A stretch of 64,000 nucleotides of DNA from Blastococcus sp. URHD0036 (GCF_000701365.1 NZ_JNIK01000014.1:124001-188000), one strand, 5' to 3'; positions 17,546-26,318 are shown, counted from the stretch's first letter. Notes: generated by a model from the letters alone, not told the origin. Numbers and translations: made by a program.

Positions 17546-18853
17546 ATGACCTCTCCGTCCCAGGTGCGGGCGCCGGCACCGACGACCGCCCGGGCGCTCG
17601 GGTGGGTGGCCCCGCTGTGCTGGATCGCGGTGCTGCTCGACGGGTTCGACCTCGTGGTCGTCGGAACCGTCGTCCCGGCGCTGCAGGAGCCCGCCGAGTG
17701 GGGCCTGTCCGGCAGCGGCAGCACGTTCGTGATCACCATCGGCCTGGTCGGCATGATGATCGGCGCCCTCACCATCGGGACGCTCACCGACGTCGTCGGC
17801 CGGCGGAAGGCCCTGATCGGCGCCGTGACCTCGTTCTCGGTGTTCACCCTGCTCTGCGCGTTCGCACCGAACGCCGGGGTCTTCGGGCTGCTCCGGTTCC
17901 TCGCGGGCCTCGGCCTCGGCGGCTGCCTGCCCACGGCCATCGCGATGGTGAACGAGTTCAGCCGCGGCCGGCGCAGCGGCCGCGCCACCACGACGATGAT
18001 GACCGGCTACCACGTCGGGGCGGTGGCCACGGCGGCGCTGGCGATCGCGGTGGTGGAGCCGATCGGGTGGCGCTGGATGTTCGTGATCGGCGCGCTCCCC
18101 GCACTGGTGCTGGTGCCGCTGATGGTGGCCCGGCTCCCCGAGTCACCGGCCTGGCTGCTGGCGCACGGCCGGGAGGACGAGGCGCGCGACGTCGCCCGCC
18201 GGCACGGCCTGGAGACGGCTCCGCCCGTCGAGGCCGGGACAGCAGAGCCGGGCGGTGCGGGAGCGACCGTGCGGACGCTGTTCACCGCGGCCTGGCTGCG
18301 CAACACCGTCGCCGTCGGGGTCACGTCGTTCATGGGCCTGCTGCTCGTCTACGGGCTGAACAACTGGCTGCCGACGATCATGCGCCAGGCCGACTACGAC
18401 CTCGGCGACTCGCTGGCGTTCCTGCTCGTGCTCAACGTGGGCGCCGTCGTGGGGCTCCTGGTCGCGGGCACCGTCGCCGACCGGGTCGGCATCCGGCCCT
18501 CGGGCATCGCCTGGTTCGGCGCCGCCGCGGTCTTCCTGGCCCTGCTCTCCATCCGGCTGCCCATCGGCGGCATCTACGTCATGGTCTTCCTGACCGGCTG
18601 CTTCGTCTTCAGCGCCCAGGTGCTCGTCTACGCGTTCGTCAGCGCCAACCACCCGCCGCAGGTGCGCGCGACGGCGCTGGGCTGGTCGGCCGGCGCCGGC
18701 CGCGCGGGGGCGATCGTCGGGCCGGTGCTGACCGGCCTGCTGGTCAGCCGCGACCTGGCGTTCCCGTGGGGCTTCTACCTGTTCGCCGCCGTGGGCGCCC
18801 TGGGTGCGGTCGCCTTCGCCGCGACCCGCACGCAGGTCCTGCAGGAGCGCTGA
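17546..18853 (+). CDS. MFS transporter, aromatic acid:H+ symporter (AAHS)-like
   Basis: A 435-aa major-facilitator permease with 12 predicted membrane helices. LLDGFDLVVVGTVVPAL in helix 1 is the DGxD signature of the AAHS family (PcaK, BenK). GTLTDVVGRRKA is the loop 2-3 motif, and LGLGGCLPTAIAMVNEF and PESPAWL are also family-typical. It probably imports an aromatic or other carboxylic acid by proton symport; the substrate is not predictable. ATG 17546 has TAGACG seven bases upstream and no Shine-Dalgarno. It is convergent with the PAC2 gene, with one base between stops. Confidence 0.85.
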   Translation: MTSPSQVRAPAPTTARALGWVAPLCWIAVLLDGFDLVVVGTVVPALQEPAEWGLSGSGSTFVITIGLVGMMIGALTIGTLTDVVGRRKALIGAVTSFSVFTLLCAFAPNAGVFGLLRFLAGLGLGGCLPTAIAMVNEFSRGRRSGRATTTMMTGYHVGAVATAALAIAVVEPIGWRWMFVIGALPALVLVPLMVARLPESPAWLLAHGREDEARDVARRHGLETAPPVEAGTAEPGGAGATVRTLFTAAWLRNTVAVGVTSFMGLLLVYGLNNWLPTIMRQADYDLGDSLAFLLVLNVGAVVGLLVAGTVADRVGIRPSGIAWFGAAAVFLALLSIRLPIGGIYVMVFLTGCFVFSAQVLVYAFVSANHPPQVRATALGWSAGAGRAGAIVGPVLTGLLVSRDLAFPWGFYLFAAVGALGAVAFAATRTQVLQER

Positions 18854-18854
18854 C

Positions 18855-19814
18855 CTACTCCCGGCGCTTGTCCTGCTCGGCGAGGAACCGCTCGAACTCG
18901 TCGGCGATCTCCTCCCCGCTGGGGACCTCGCCGCGGCCGCCCAGCAGGCCGGTGTCGCCGTGCACCGCGGTGAACTGGTCGTACTGCTGCTCGAGCGCGG
19001 CGACGACGGCGGTGTTCTCCGGCGACCGGGCGATCTGCTCGTCCACCTCGGTGCGGTTGACCTCCGCCGCCTCTCGCAGCGCGTCGGTGGGCAGGTGCAG
19101 GCCGGTCAGCCGGGACAGGTGCTCCAGCAGCGTCAGGGACGCCGCGGGGTAGGTGGCCTGGGAGAGGTAGTGCGGCACGTGCACCCCGAGGCCGTAGGCG
19201 TCCACGCCCGCCTCGCCCATCCGGAGCTCGAGGAGCGCACCGATGCTGCCGGGGATGCGGACCTGGCCCCAGTAGACGGGGTAGCTCTCGATCAGCTGCC
19301 GCCGCGTGGCGTGCGCGGTCAGCGTCACCGGTCGGGTGTGCGGCACCGGCATCGGGATGGCGTGCAGCGCGACCACGGAGGTCACGCCCAGCCGCTCGAC
19401 CAGGCCGCGCACGGCGCCGACGAAGCGCTCCCACGCGAAGTCCGGCTCGGCGCCGTGCAGCAGCAGGAAGGGCTCGCCGGCGTCGTCCTCCAGCGCGTAG
19501 ACCAGGATCTCCGGCAGCGTGACGTCGGCGTAGCTGTCGCCGGTGAACGTCATGCGCGGGCGGTGGGCCCGGTAGTCGACGAGCGCGTCGGCGTCGAAGC
19601 GGGCGATCACCTCGTGCGGCAGGCTGGCGAGCAGGTGCGCTCCGGCCAGCGAGCCGGCGCGGGCCGCGTCGAAGTCCCCGGCCAGGTCGTGCACCAGCAC
19701 CAGGCCGCGGCGGGCCCCGGCCGGATCCGCGTGCTGGGCCAGCGCGCTCTCCCGGTCCAGGAACGGATCGGCCGCGGACAACAGCTCCACGAGGTCCTCA
19801 GGTGTGCGTGCCAC
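18855..19814 (-). CDS. PAC2 family protein
   Basis: A 319-aa member of the PAC2 (proteasome assembly chaperone) superfamily common in actinobacteria. Features: LVLVHDLAGDFDAARAGSLAGAHLL, the FDADALVDYRAHRPRMTF segment diagnostic for the family, and the later VTSVVALHAIPMPVPHTRP and GLGVHVPHYLSQATYP. A charged C-terminal coiled tail ends in EEIADEFERFLAEQDKRRE. It is thought to aid complex assembly; the role in bacteria is not established. The GTG at 19814 has AGAGGAG six bases upstream. No 20S proteasome genes lie in the window. Confidence 0.85.
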   Translation of the reverse strand: MARTPEDLVELLSAADPFLDRESALAQHADPAGARRGLVLVHDLAGDFDAARAGSLAGAHLLASLPHEVIARFDADALVDYRAHRPRMTFTGDSYADVTLPEILVYALEDDAGEPFLLLHGAEPDFAWERFVGAVRGLVERLGVTSVVALHAIPMPVPHTRPVTLTAHATRRQLIESYPVYWGQVRIPGSIGALLELRMGEAGVDAYGLGVHVPHYLSQATYPAASLTLLEHLSRLTGLHLPTDALREAAEVNRTEVDEQIARSPENTAVVAALEQQYDQFTAVHGDTGLLGGRGEVPSGEEIADEFERFLAEQDKRRE

Positions 19815-19891
19815 GTGGTGCTCCTCTTCGACGACGTCACCACTCCGAGCCGCGGGAGCCGCTCAGGCATTCCCATGATCCCCCGCGAGGA

Positions 19892-21169
19892 TCACTCCCC
19901 GGCGTCCTCCTCCGGCCCGGGCCCCCGGTCGCCCGGCGCGTCGACCGACTCGGCGGTCAGCGAGACGCCGTTCTCGTCCCCGGAGATCTGGGTCCGGTTG
20001 CCGTCGTCGGTCACCTCGGGCGACTTCCCGTCCAGCTGGTCGCGCGTGTAGCGGTAGGTGACGGCGATCAGCGCGGCCACGGGCACGCCGAGGAAGGCAC
20101 CGGTGATCCCGGCCAGGCTGCTGCCGGCCGTGACGGCGAGGATGACGACGCCGGCGTGCAGGTTGAACCCGCGGCCCTGGATGAGCGGCTGCAGGATGTT
20201 GCCCTCGATCTGCTGCACCACCAGCACGATGATCAGGACGGCCAGCGCCGTGCCGAAGCCCTGGTCGACGAGGGCGATGAGGACGGCGAAGGCGCCGGCG
20301 ACGAACGCACCGATGATCGGCACGAACGCGGCGAAGAACGTGATCACGGCCAGCGGCAGGACCAGCGGCACGTGGAGGATCCACAGGCCGATGCCGATGA
20401 AGAACGCGTCGATGAAGCCGACGTAGGCCTGCTGGCGGATGAACTCCGACAGCGTCGTCCACGCCTTGTCCGACAGCGCGGCCACGTGCGGCGCGGCGCG
20501 GCGGCCGGTCTGCGCCGCGAGCCACGGGACCCAGCGGGGGCCGTCCTTGAGGAAGAAGAACGTCAGCACGAGTGCCAGCACGAGGTTGATCAGGCCGTTG
20601 CCGATCGCGGTCGCGCCGGTCGCGGCGTAGCCGGCGATGTCCCCGGCGCGCGACTGCAGCTCGTTGATCGCGTTGTCGATGGTGTCGCCGATCTGGTCCT
20701 CGCCGATGTTGAACGGCGGGCCCTGCAGCCAGTCCTGCACGTCCTGGAGGCCGCCGCCCACCTGGTCGGCGAGGGTCTCGACCTGGTCCACGACCTGCGG
20801 CGCGATCAGCGCGATGATCCCGCCGAACACCGCGATCGCGCCCAGCAGGACCGTCGCGGACGCCAGCGCCGGCGGCCAGCCGTGCCGGCGGAGGAAGCGG
20901 GTGGGCGGCCAGAGCACCGTGGTGATCAGCAGGCCGATGATGGTCGGCAGCAGGACCACCCACAGCTTGCCGAGGATCTCCCCGAGCACATAGAGCCCCA
21001 GGACGATGAGCAGCAGCTCGGCCGAGGCGATCGCCAGCGTGCGGATGCCGCGCTGCAGCCTGGGACCGCGCTCGTCGGACGGCGCCGGCGCGGACGTGGC
21101 GGCCCCGGGGACGTCGGTGACGGCGGGCGCCGCGTCGGGGGACGGCGGACGTCGGGGGAGCAGCCTCAT
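19892..21169 (-). CDS. AI-2E family transporter (PerM/YdiK-like permease)
   Basis: A 425-aa membrane protein with the AI-2E topology. A charged N-terminal ~55 residues is followed by paired helices (LRTLAIASAELLLIVLGLYVLG; VVLLPTIIGLLITTVLWP; ALASATVLLGAIAVFGGIIALIAP). An amphipathic extracellular segment (VDQVETLADQVGGGLQDVQDWL) and C-terminal helices with GAFVPIIGAFVAGAFAV and GRGFNLHAGVVILAVTAGSSLAG follow. The family contains exporters of small molecules or Na+; the substrate is unknown. A second, diverged AI-2E gene lies about 4 kb away. The start ATG at 21169 lacks a Shine-Dalgarno. Confidence 0.87.
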   Translation of the reverse strand: MRLLPRRPPSPDAAPAVTDVPGAATSAPAPSDERGPRLQRGIRTLAIASAELLLIVLGLYVLGEILGKLWVVLLPTIIGLLITTVLWPPTRFLRRHGWPPALASATVLLGAIAVFGGIIALIAPQVVDQVETLADQVGGGLQDVQDWLQGPPFNIGEDQIGDTIDNAINELQSRAGDIAGYAATGATAIGNGLINLVLALVLTFFFLKDGPRWVPWLAAQTGRRAAPHVAALSDKAWTTLSEFIRQQAYVGFIDAFFIGIGLWILHVPLVLPLAVITFFAAFVPIIGAFVAGAFAVLIALVDQGFGTALAVLIIVLVVQQIEGNILQPLIQGRGFNLHAGVVILAVTAGSSLAGITGAFLGVPVAALIAVTYRYTRDQLDGKSPEVTDDGNRTQISGDENGVSLTAESVDAPGDRGPGPEEDAGE

Positions 21170-21240
21170 GCCGATATGTCAGCACAGCGCGGCCGACCGC
21201 ACCGGGCGACGGCCTCGGCGGTCGCACTACCGTGACCTGC

Positions 21241-21708
21241 ATGCCCAGGACAGCCACCGCCGACCGGGTCGACCGGGACGCCCTGCTCGCCTTCCTCCGC
21301 CCCCGGCACCGCGCCGTGCTGCTCACCCGGCGGAGCTCGGGCGGACCGCAGCTGTCACCGGTCACCTACGGCGTGGACGCCGAGGGCCGGGTCGTCGTCT
21401 CCACCTATCCGCAGCGCGCCAAGGTGACCAACGCACGCCGGGACCCCGCGGTCTCGCTGTGCGTGCTGTCCGACGACTGGGACGGGCCCTGGGTGCAGCT
21501 GGACGGGACGGCGGAGGTGCTGGACCTGCCGGAGGCGCTGGAACCGCTCGTCGAGTACTTCCGGTCGATCAGCGGTGAGCACCCCGACTGGGACGAGTAC
21601 CGGGCCGCGATGGCGAAGCAGGGCAAGTCGCTGCTGCGGATCACCGTCGAGCGCTGGGGCCCGGTCGCCACGGGCGGCTTCCCGGCCGAGGTGCTCGACA
21701 AGCTCTGA
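21241..21708 (+). CDS. PPOX-class (F420-type) flavin/deazaflavin oxidoreductase
   Basis: A 155-aa split-barrel protein of the pyridoxamine-phosphate-oxidase superfamily. RHRAVLLTRRSSGGPQLSPVTYGVDAEGRVVVST and QRAKVTNARRDPAVSLCVL are the conserved cofactor-binding strands of the TIGR03618-like group, which mostly uses F420 in actinobacteria. Substrate unknown. The ATG at 21241 has TACCGT exactly seven bases upstream (21228-21233), a textbook leaderless promoter; an in-frame GTG at 21232 overlaps that hexamer. It is divergent from the AI-2E permease. Confidence 0.85.
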   Translation: MPRTATADRVDRDALLAFLRPRHRAVLLTRRSSGGPQLSPVTYGVDAEGRVVVSTYPQRAKVTNARRDPAVSLCVLSDDWDGPWVQLDGTAEVLDLPEALEPLVEYFRSISGEHPDWDEYRAAMAKQGKSLLRITVERWGPVATGGFPAEVLDKL

Positions 21709-21729
21709 GGCTTGCCGCACGCTCCGGGC

Positions 21730-22203
21730 GTGCCGTTCGTGGTCAGCGTCGCCGGGGGGGCGGACCCCCTGGTCGTCTCCGACCCCGCGGCGGTCGTCGA
21801 CTCGGTGCTGCGCCTGGTGCGTTCCGGCCGGCGGCCGATCGGGGTGGGCGCGGGTGACCCGGGCGTCCCCGGCCGCGGCGGGCCCGCGGTCCTCGCCGCC
21901 TCCCTCGCGCTGGCGGCGGCCGCCCGCGTCCCCGCCCGGCTCGCCGTCCGCGGGCCGCAGCCGGCCGAGGCGCGGGACGCCCAGGCGGTGCTGTCGGCCC
22001 TCGCGGTCCTGGTGATGCGCCGCAGCGCCGCCGCGTGGGCCGCGGTCGACCTGCTCGCCGCCGGCCGCACGCAGGCCGCGGCCGCGGCCGAGCTGGGCGT
22101 GAGCCGCCAGGCGGTGGGCCAGCGGCTCGCCGCCGGCGGCTGGGACCTCGAGTGCGACCTGCGGCCCACGGCGGCCCGCCTCCTGGCCCGCGCCGACCCC
22201 TGA
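21730..22203 (+). CDS. Small helix-turn-helix protein of unknown function
   Basis: A protein of about 157 aa. The N-terminal half is Ala/Val-rich (PFVVSVAGGADPLVVSDPAAVVDSVL; a glycine-rich GDPGVPGRGGPAVLAAS stretch follows). The C-terminal half contains a helix-turn-helix: AAGRTQAAAAAELGVSRQAVGQRLAAGGW. This resembles SatD-like or MarR-like regulators of actinobacteria, but I cannot assign it firmly. Start choice is uncertain: GTG 21730 or TTG 21712. It follows the PPOX gene by 21 bp. Confidence 0.6.
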   Translation: MPFVVSVAGGADPLVVSDPAAVVDSVLRLVRSGRRPIGVGAGDPGVPGRGGPAVLAASLALAAAARVPARLAVRGPQPAEARDAQAVLSALAVLVMRRSAAAWAAVDLLAAGRTQAAAAAELGVSRQAVGQRLAAGGWDLECDLRPTAARLLARADP

Positions 22204-22292
22204 GGCGGCGAGCGCGAGGCCGCTGCCGCCGAGCGCGTCGATCGACCGGCCGCGAGAATGGGCGGGTCCGTGCCGCTCACCCAGGAGGTCCC

Positions 22293-22838
22293 GTGCCCGA
22301 GTCCACCGCGAACGGCGGCATCCGCAACCACGAGCTGCTGGGCGTCTACGTCAACGACCACCTGGCCGCCGCCACCGGGGGCGTGGAGCTCGTGTCGCGG
22401 ATGCTCTCGCGGCACAGCGGCACCCCCTACGAGGCCAGGCTGGAGCAGTTGCTCGACGAGTTGCGCGAGGAGCGGTCCGCCCACGTCGCGATGGCCGGGG
22501 CGCTGGGCATCCCGGTCCGCGGCTACAAGCAGCTGGGCACCTGGGTGGCGGAGAAGCTCTCCCGCGCCAAGCTGAACGGCCGGCTGTTCTCCAGGTCGCC
22601 GCTCAGCGACCTGGTCGAGTTCGAGTTCATCGCCACCGCGGTCCTCGCCAAGCGGGCCGGCTTCGAGACGCTGCTGGAGCTGGCGGCGGTCGACCCGCGG
22701 CTGGACCGTGCGCTGCTCGAGCGGCTGGTCGCCCAGGCCGACGAGCAGCACACGTGGCTGGCCGACGCGCGCCGGGAGGTGGCGGCCCGTGTCTTCGGGG
22801 GGCGGCCGGAAGCTGCCGACGAGGCCGCCGACACCTGA
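22293..22838 (+). CDS. Ferritin-like helical protein (unknown function)
   Basis: A 181-aa mostly helical protein. HELLGVYVNDHLAAATGGVELVSRMLSRH, ERSAHVAMAGALGIPVRGYKQLGTWVAEK and FEFIATAVLAKRAGFETLLELA look like the helices of a ferritin-like/DUF892-type bundle, with several Glu/His that could bind metal. The GTG at 22293 has a consensus AGGAGG five bases upstream, so the longer frame from 22035 is rejected. A GAGAAT hexamer lies about 35 bp upstream as a possible -10. Function unknown. Confidence 0.68.
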   Translation: MPESTANGGIRNHELLGVYVNDHLAAATGGVELVSRMLSRHSGTPYEARLEQLLDELREERSAHVAMAGALGIPVRGYKQLGTWVAEKLSRAKLNGRLFSRSPLSDLVEFEFIATAVLAKRAGFETLLELAAVDPRLDRALLERLVAQADEQHTWLADARREVAARVFGGRPEAADEAADT

Positions 22839-22874
22839 GCTGCCCGGGCGTCGGAGGGCTGGTAGGCAGGGGAC

Positions 22875-23624
22875 ATGTGCCACGACGTCGACAGCCGCCC
22901 GCCCGCTCCGCCGTCGGCCGGTGAGGTGGCCGAGCGCGGGCTGCTCACCCTGACCTCCGCGGACGGCACGGAGTTCGACGCCGCGTTCGCCGCCCCCGCG
23001 GGTGCAGCGCGGGCCGGCGTGGTCGTGCTGCCCGACGTCCGGGGTCTGCACCCCTACTACGTGGCGCTGGCCGAACGCTTCGCCGAGGCCGGGTACCCCG
23101 CGGTCGCCGTCGACTACTACGCGCGCACCGCCGGCCGCGCCGGGCACGGCACCCGCGACCAGGACTTCGACTGGAAGGCGCACATGCCGCAGGCCACCGC
23201 CGAGGGGATCGACGGCGACACGGCGGCCGCGATCGGCTACCTGCGCGAGCGCACCCGCGCCGACCTCCCCGTGATCACGGTCGGCTTCTGCTTCGGTGGC
23301 AGCAATGCCTGGCGGCAGGCCGAGGGCAGCCTCCCGCTGGCCGCCACCGTCGGCTTCTACGGCCGGCCGCAGATGGTGGGCGACGCGGCCGGCTCGGCCC
23401 GGCTGCCGGTGCTCATGCTGATCGCCGGCGACGACATGGCCACGCCGGTCGCCGACCAGCTGGCCCTGGCCGAGACGATGCGGTCGGCCGGGGCGGAGGT
23501 GGAGACGGCGGTCTACGACGGCGCTCCGCACTCCTTCTTCGACCGCAGCGCCGACGAGTGGGCCGAGGCCTCCGCCGACTCCTGGCGCCGCATCCTGGCG
23601 CTGCTCGACCGCCTGGCCCCGTGA
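22875..23624 (+). CDS. Dienelactone hydrolase family alpha/beta-hydrolase
   Basis: A 249-aa cytosolic alpha/beta-hydrolase of the DLH family. The nucleophile is the Cys in the elbow GFCFGG (about residue 139), with the acid in IAGDDMATP and the His in GAPHSFFD. VVVLPDVRGLHPYYVALAERFAEAGYPAVAVDYYART is the canonical N-terminal region. DLH enzymes open dienelactones in the chlorocatechol route; paralogues have broader lactone/ester activity. ATG 22875 has TAGGCA six bases upstream. The stop overlaps the ankyrin gene start (GTGA). Confidence 0.87.
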   Translation: MCHDVDSRPPAPPSAGEVAERGLLTLTSADGTEFDAAFAAPAGAARAGVVVLPDVRGLHPYYVALAERFAEAGYPAVAVDYYARTAGRAGHGTRDQDFDWKAHMPQATAEGIDGDTAAAIGYLRERTRADLPVITVGFCFGGSNAWRQAEGSLPLAATVGFYGRPQMVGDAAGSARLPVLMLIAGDDMATPVADQLALAETMRSAGAEVETAVYDGAPHSFFDRSADEWAEASADSWRRILALLDRLAP

Positions 23625-24022
23625 GCGCTCAGGGCATCGACCCGGAGGTCCTCGAGCTGGCCCACCGGGTCTTCGACCTGGCGCGCAGCGGTGCCACCGA
23701 GGAGCTGGCGGCGTACGTCGACGCCGGTGTCCCGGCGAACCTGACGAACGACAAGGGCGACACGCTGCTGATCCTCGCCGCGTACCACGTCCACCCCGGC
23801 ACCGTCGCGGCCCTGCTCGCGCGCGGTGCCGACGCCGGCCGCGTCAACGACCGGGGTCAGACCGCCCTGGCCGCGGCGGTGTTCCGGCAGTCCGCCGAGA
23901 CCGTCCGTGCGCTGCTCGACGCGGGAGCCGACCCCGACGGCGGTGGGCCGAGCGCGCGCGACACCGCCGCCTTCTTCGTGCTGCCGGAGATGACCGCTCT
24001 CCTGGAGGCCGCTCGGAGCTGA
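23621..24022 (+). CDS. Ankyrin-repeat protein
   Basis: A 133-aa protein made of about three ankyrin repeats: ATEELAAYVDAGVPANLTNDKGDTLLILAAYH, PGTVAALLARGADAGRVNDRGQTALAAAV, and SAETVRALLDAGADPDGGGPSARDTAAFF. It is a protein-interaction module with no catalytic domain or export signal. The GTG at 23621 overlaps the dienelactone hydrolase stop by four bases, so the two are translationally coupled and may act together. Confidence 0.85.
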   Translation: MSAQGIDPEVLELAHRVFDLARSGATEELAAYVDAGVPANLTNDKGDTLLILAAYHVHPGTVAALLARGADAGRVNDRGQTALAAAVFRQSAETVRALLDAGADPDGGGPSARDTAAFFVLPEMTALLEAARS

Positions 24023-24093
24023 GCCCGCGACCCGGGCGTGACACCCTGGTGGAGGGTCGCGGCGCAGGCCGCACGGGGGAGAGTGGAGAACAG

Positions 24094-25491
24094 ATGGTGG
24101 CCCGATCGGAGCTGCCGGAGGGGCGAGCCGTCCCCGCCCGCCGGGCCGGCGACCGGGTGCCCGACGCCGAGGAGCCGGACGGAGCCGTCCGGGCCGTCGA
24201 GGCCGCGGCATCGACCGAGGTCGCCTCGGAGGTGGCCGCCGAGGTCGAGTCGGAGGCCCCCTCGGAGACCCCGGTCGCCGATGCTCCGCAGCCGGCCGGC
24301 GGCCTGCCGCGCTGGCTGGTCCTGCTCGTCGGTGCCGCGGCCGCCACCATCGCGCTCAGCGGGGTGCGCACGCTGGCCTGGCTGATCGGCCCGGTGCTCC
24401 TGGCCCTGGTCATCGTCGTGGCGCTGATGCCGGTGCAGCGCTGGCTGATGCGGCACGGCTGGCCCCGGTGGGCGAGCGCCGCGGTGCTGCTGCTGCTCGT
24501 CTGGTCGATCCTGCTCGCCTTCGTCGCGTTGCTGGTCGTGTCCGTCGCGCAGATGGCGGCGCGGCTGCCGGACTACGCGCCGCAGTTCAACGACCTGCTG
24601 CAGTCGGTGCAGGACGACCTCAACGACGCCGGCGTGGTCTCCGGGCAGATCAGCGACCTGGTCTCGCAGATCGACTACGGCCAGCTGGTGGGGGTGGCGA
24701 CCGGGCTGCTGGCCAGCCTCACCGACGCCGCGTCCACCCTGCTGCTCCTGCTGACCGCGCTGGTCTTCCTCGCCATCGAGTCCGGCGGGTTCGGCCGGCG
24801 GCTGGCGCTCATCGCCTCCGAGCGGCCGCACCTGCTCATCGCGATGGGCCTGTTCGCCCGCGGCACCCGCAGCTACCTGCTGGTCAGCACCGTGTTCGGC
24901 TTCATCGTCGCGGTCGGGGACACCATCGCGCTGACGATCCTCGACGTCCCGCTGCCGCTGCTGTGGGGCCTGCTGTCGTTCATCACCAACTACGTGCCGA
25001 ACATCGGCTTCGTGCTCGGCCTGCTGCCCCCGGCCCTGCTCGCGCTGCTGGACGGCGGCTGGGGCAAGTTCTGGGCGGTCGTGATCGTCTACGCCGTCCT
25101 CAACTTCGTGATCCAGACGCTGATCCAGCCACGGTTCGTCGGCGACTCGGTCGGGCTGTCCATGACCGTCACCTTCATCGCCCTGCTGTTCTGGGGCTGG
25201 GCCCTGGGGGCGCTGGGCGCGTTCCTGGCCATCCCGCTCACCCTGCTGGTGAAGGCGCTGCTGGTCGACGTCGATCCGCGCGGCCACTGGCTGGACGCGC
25301 TGCTGCGCGAGGAACCCCGGGCACCACGGACCAGTCGTGCGCGCCAGCGTGCCCAGGCCCGCCGCTCCGCCCTCGCCTCGGTCCGCGCTCTGCACGTGCC
25401 GCGTCCGCACGTGCCCCGTCCGCACGTGCCCCGGCCGCACCGCCGCCAGCCGGGCGCGGAACCGCCCGGACAGGGCGCTGACCAGGCCTGA
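24094..25491 (+). CDS. AI-2E family transporter, second paralogue
   Basis: A 465-aa membrane protein. A long acidic N-terminal tail (about 70 residues) precedes AI-2E helices (WLVLLVGAAAATIALSGVRTLAW; LIGPVLLALVIVVALMPVQRWL; AAVLLLLVWSILLAFVALLVVSVAQMA). The family's LSFITNYVPNIGFVLGLLPPALLALLDGG and QPRFVGDSVGLSMTVTFIALLFWGWALGALGAFLAIPLT follow. The basic C-terminus carries three HVPRP-type pentapeptide units, with matching DNA direct repeats at about 25394-25441. ATG 24094 has GTGGAG at eight bases. Transport substrate unknown. Confidence 0.87.
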   Translation: MVARSELPEGRAVPARRAGDRVPDAEEPDGAVRAVEAAASTEVASEVAAEVESEAPSETPVADAPQPAGGLPRWLVLLVGAAAATIALSGVRTLAWLIGPVLLALVIVVALMPVQRWLMRHGWPRWASAAVLLLLVWSILLAFVALLVVSVAQMAARLPDYAPQFNDLLQSVQDDLNDAGVVSGQISDLVSQIDYGQLVGVATGLLASLTDAASTLLLLLTALVFLAIESGGFGRRLALIASERPHLLIAMGLFARGTRSYLLVSTVFGFIVAVGDTIALTILDVPLPLLWGLLSFITNYVPNIGFVLGLLPPALLALLDGGWGKFWAVVIVYAVLNFVIQTLIQPRFVGDSVGLSMTVTFIALLFWGWALGALGAFLAIPLTLLVKALLVDVDPRGHWLDALLREEPRAPRTSRARQRAQARRSALASVRALHVPRPHVPRPHVPRPHRRQPGAEPPGQGADQA

Positions 25492-25510
25492 TCCCGGAAT
25501 GACCGAGCGA

Positions 25511-25537
25511 CTCTCGACGTTGACCTGAGGTCGAGAG
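25511..25537 (+). promoter_or_regulatory. Inverted repeat overlapping the ribosome site of the 25547 gene
   Basis: CTCTCGAC (25511-25518) and GTCGAGAG (25530-25537) are perfect 8-bp arms with an 11-nt spacer. The right arm runs into the GAGAGGAG Shine-Dalgarno of the small gene at 25547. As RNA the hairpin would mask the ribosome site; as DNA it could be an operator. Either role is inference. Confidence 0.5.
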
Positions 25538-25546
25538 GAGTACGTC

Positions 25547-25810
25547 ATGAAGGGCGATCGAGTCGAGATCGTGATCGACGCCGGCGGGAGTACCCGCACC
25601 TACGAGATCGAGGCCACCCGGGCCGGCCGGCGGGTCGACGTGACCCACGGCCGCGGCGTCGTCGAGGTCACCGAGACCACTCGCGGCGGCACGCCGGTGC
25701 GCACCGCGAGGTTCATGTCCGCCCGGGTCCTGGCCCTGGTCGAGCACCCGGCGCCGCGGCCGGCCCAGGAGGACGACGCCGCCGTGACCCGGCTGCGCAG
25801 GACCGCCTGA
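25547..25810 (+). CDS. Small conserved hypothetical protein
   Basis: An 87-aa protein without membrane segment or cysteine. It is predicted beta-rich (RVEIVIDAGGSTRTYEIEATRAGRRVDVTHGRGVVEVTETTRGG), then has a basic/acidic C-terminal tail. It has an excellent GAGAGGAG site nine bases before ATG, part of which lies in an inverted repeat. No family recognised. Confidence 0.7.
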   Translation: MKGDRVEIVIDAGGSTRTYEIEATRAGRRVDVTHGRGVVEVTETTRGGTPVRTARFMSARVLALVEHPAPRPAQEDDAAVTRLRRTA

Positions 25811-25887
25811 CCGGCGGCGGGCTGGGGCGAGCAGTGCTGTAGACACAGCGGGCCGACGTCGTCCCCCGTCCCGGAGGTCCCGCCCCC

Positions 25888-26307
25888 ATGCTGCAGAGCC
25901 TCGGCTACGCCGTCGCCTATACCGGGGTGGGCATCGCGCTGCTCGTCCTCGGGTTCTTCACGCTGGACCTGCTGACCCCGGGCCACCTGGGCAGGCATAT
26001 CCACGAGAACCGCTCGATCAACGCGGCCATCGCCCTGTCTGCGGGGTTCCTCGGGCAGGGCGCGATCACCTTCGCCAGCATCTGGACCAACGCGACCAGC
26101 GGCTTCGGCGACGCGCTGGCGTACACGGTCGTGTTCGGCGTCCTGGGGGTGTTCCTGCAGGCCGTCGCCTTCGTCGTCCTCGACGTCATCACGCCGGGGC
26201 GCCTGGGGGAGCACCTGACCGAGACGCAGTTCCACCCCGCGAGCCTGGTGAGCGCTGCGGTGCAGCTCGCGGTGGCGGCGATCATCGTCGCCAGCATCTG
26301 GCCCTGA
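25888..26307 (+). CDS. DUF350 family membrane protein
   Basis: A 139-aa protein with four predicted membrane helices arranged as two similar halves. Each half begins with a helix ending in LDLLTPGHLGRHI or LDVITPGRLGEHL, the internal duplication characteristic of DUF350. Function is unknown; DUF350 genes are often found with polyamine or membrane-stress genes. A GGAGGTCC site precedes ATG 25888. It is convergent with the FkbM methyltransferase gene. Confidence 0.83.
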   Translation: MLQSLGYAVAYTGVGIALLVLGFFTLDLLTPGHLGRHIHENRSINAAIALSAGFLGQGAITFASIWTNATSGFGDALAYTVVFGVLGVFLQAVAFVVLDVITPGRLGEHLTETQFHPASLVSAAVQLAVAAIIVASIWP

Positions 26308-26318
26308 CCGCGGGTCAG
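26304..26318. terminator. Short hairpin after DUF350 gene
   Basis: CTGACC-GCG-GGTCAG overlaps the stop codon of the DUF350 gene, between convergent genes. It has only six base pairs, so it is a weak candidate. Confidence 0.3.

Noticed and set aside
22035-22292. Longer start for the ferritin-like gene
   Set aside because: It would overlap the preceding gene in another frame, and the GTG at 22293 has a perfect AGGAGG site.
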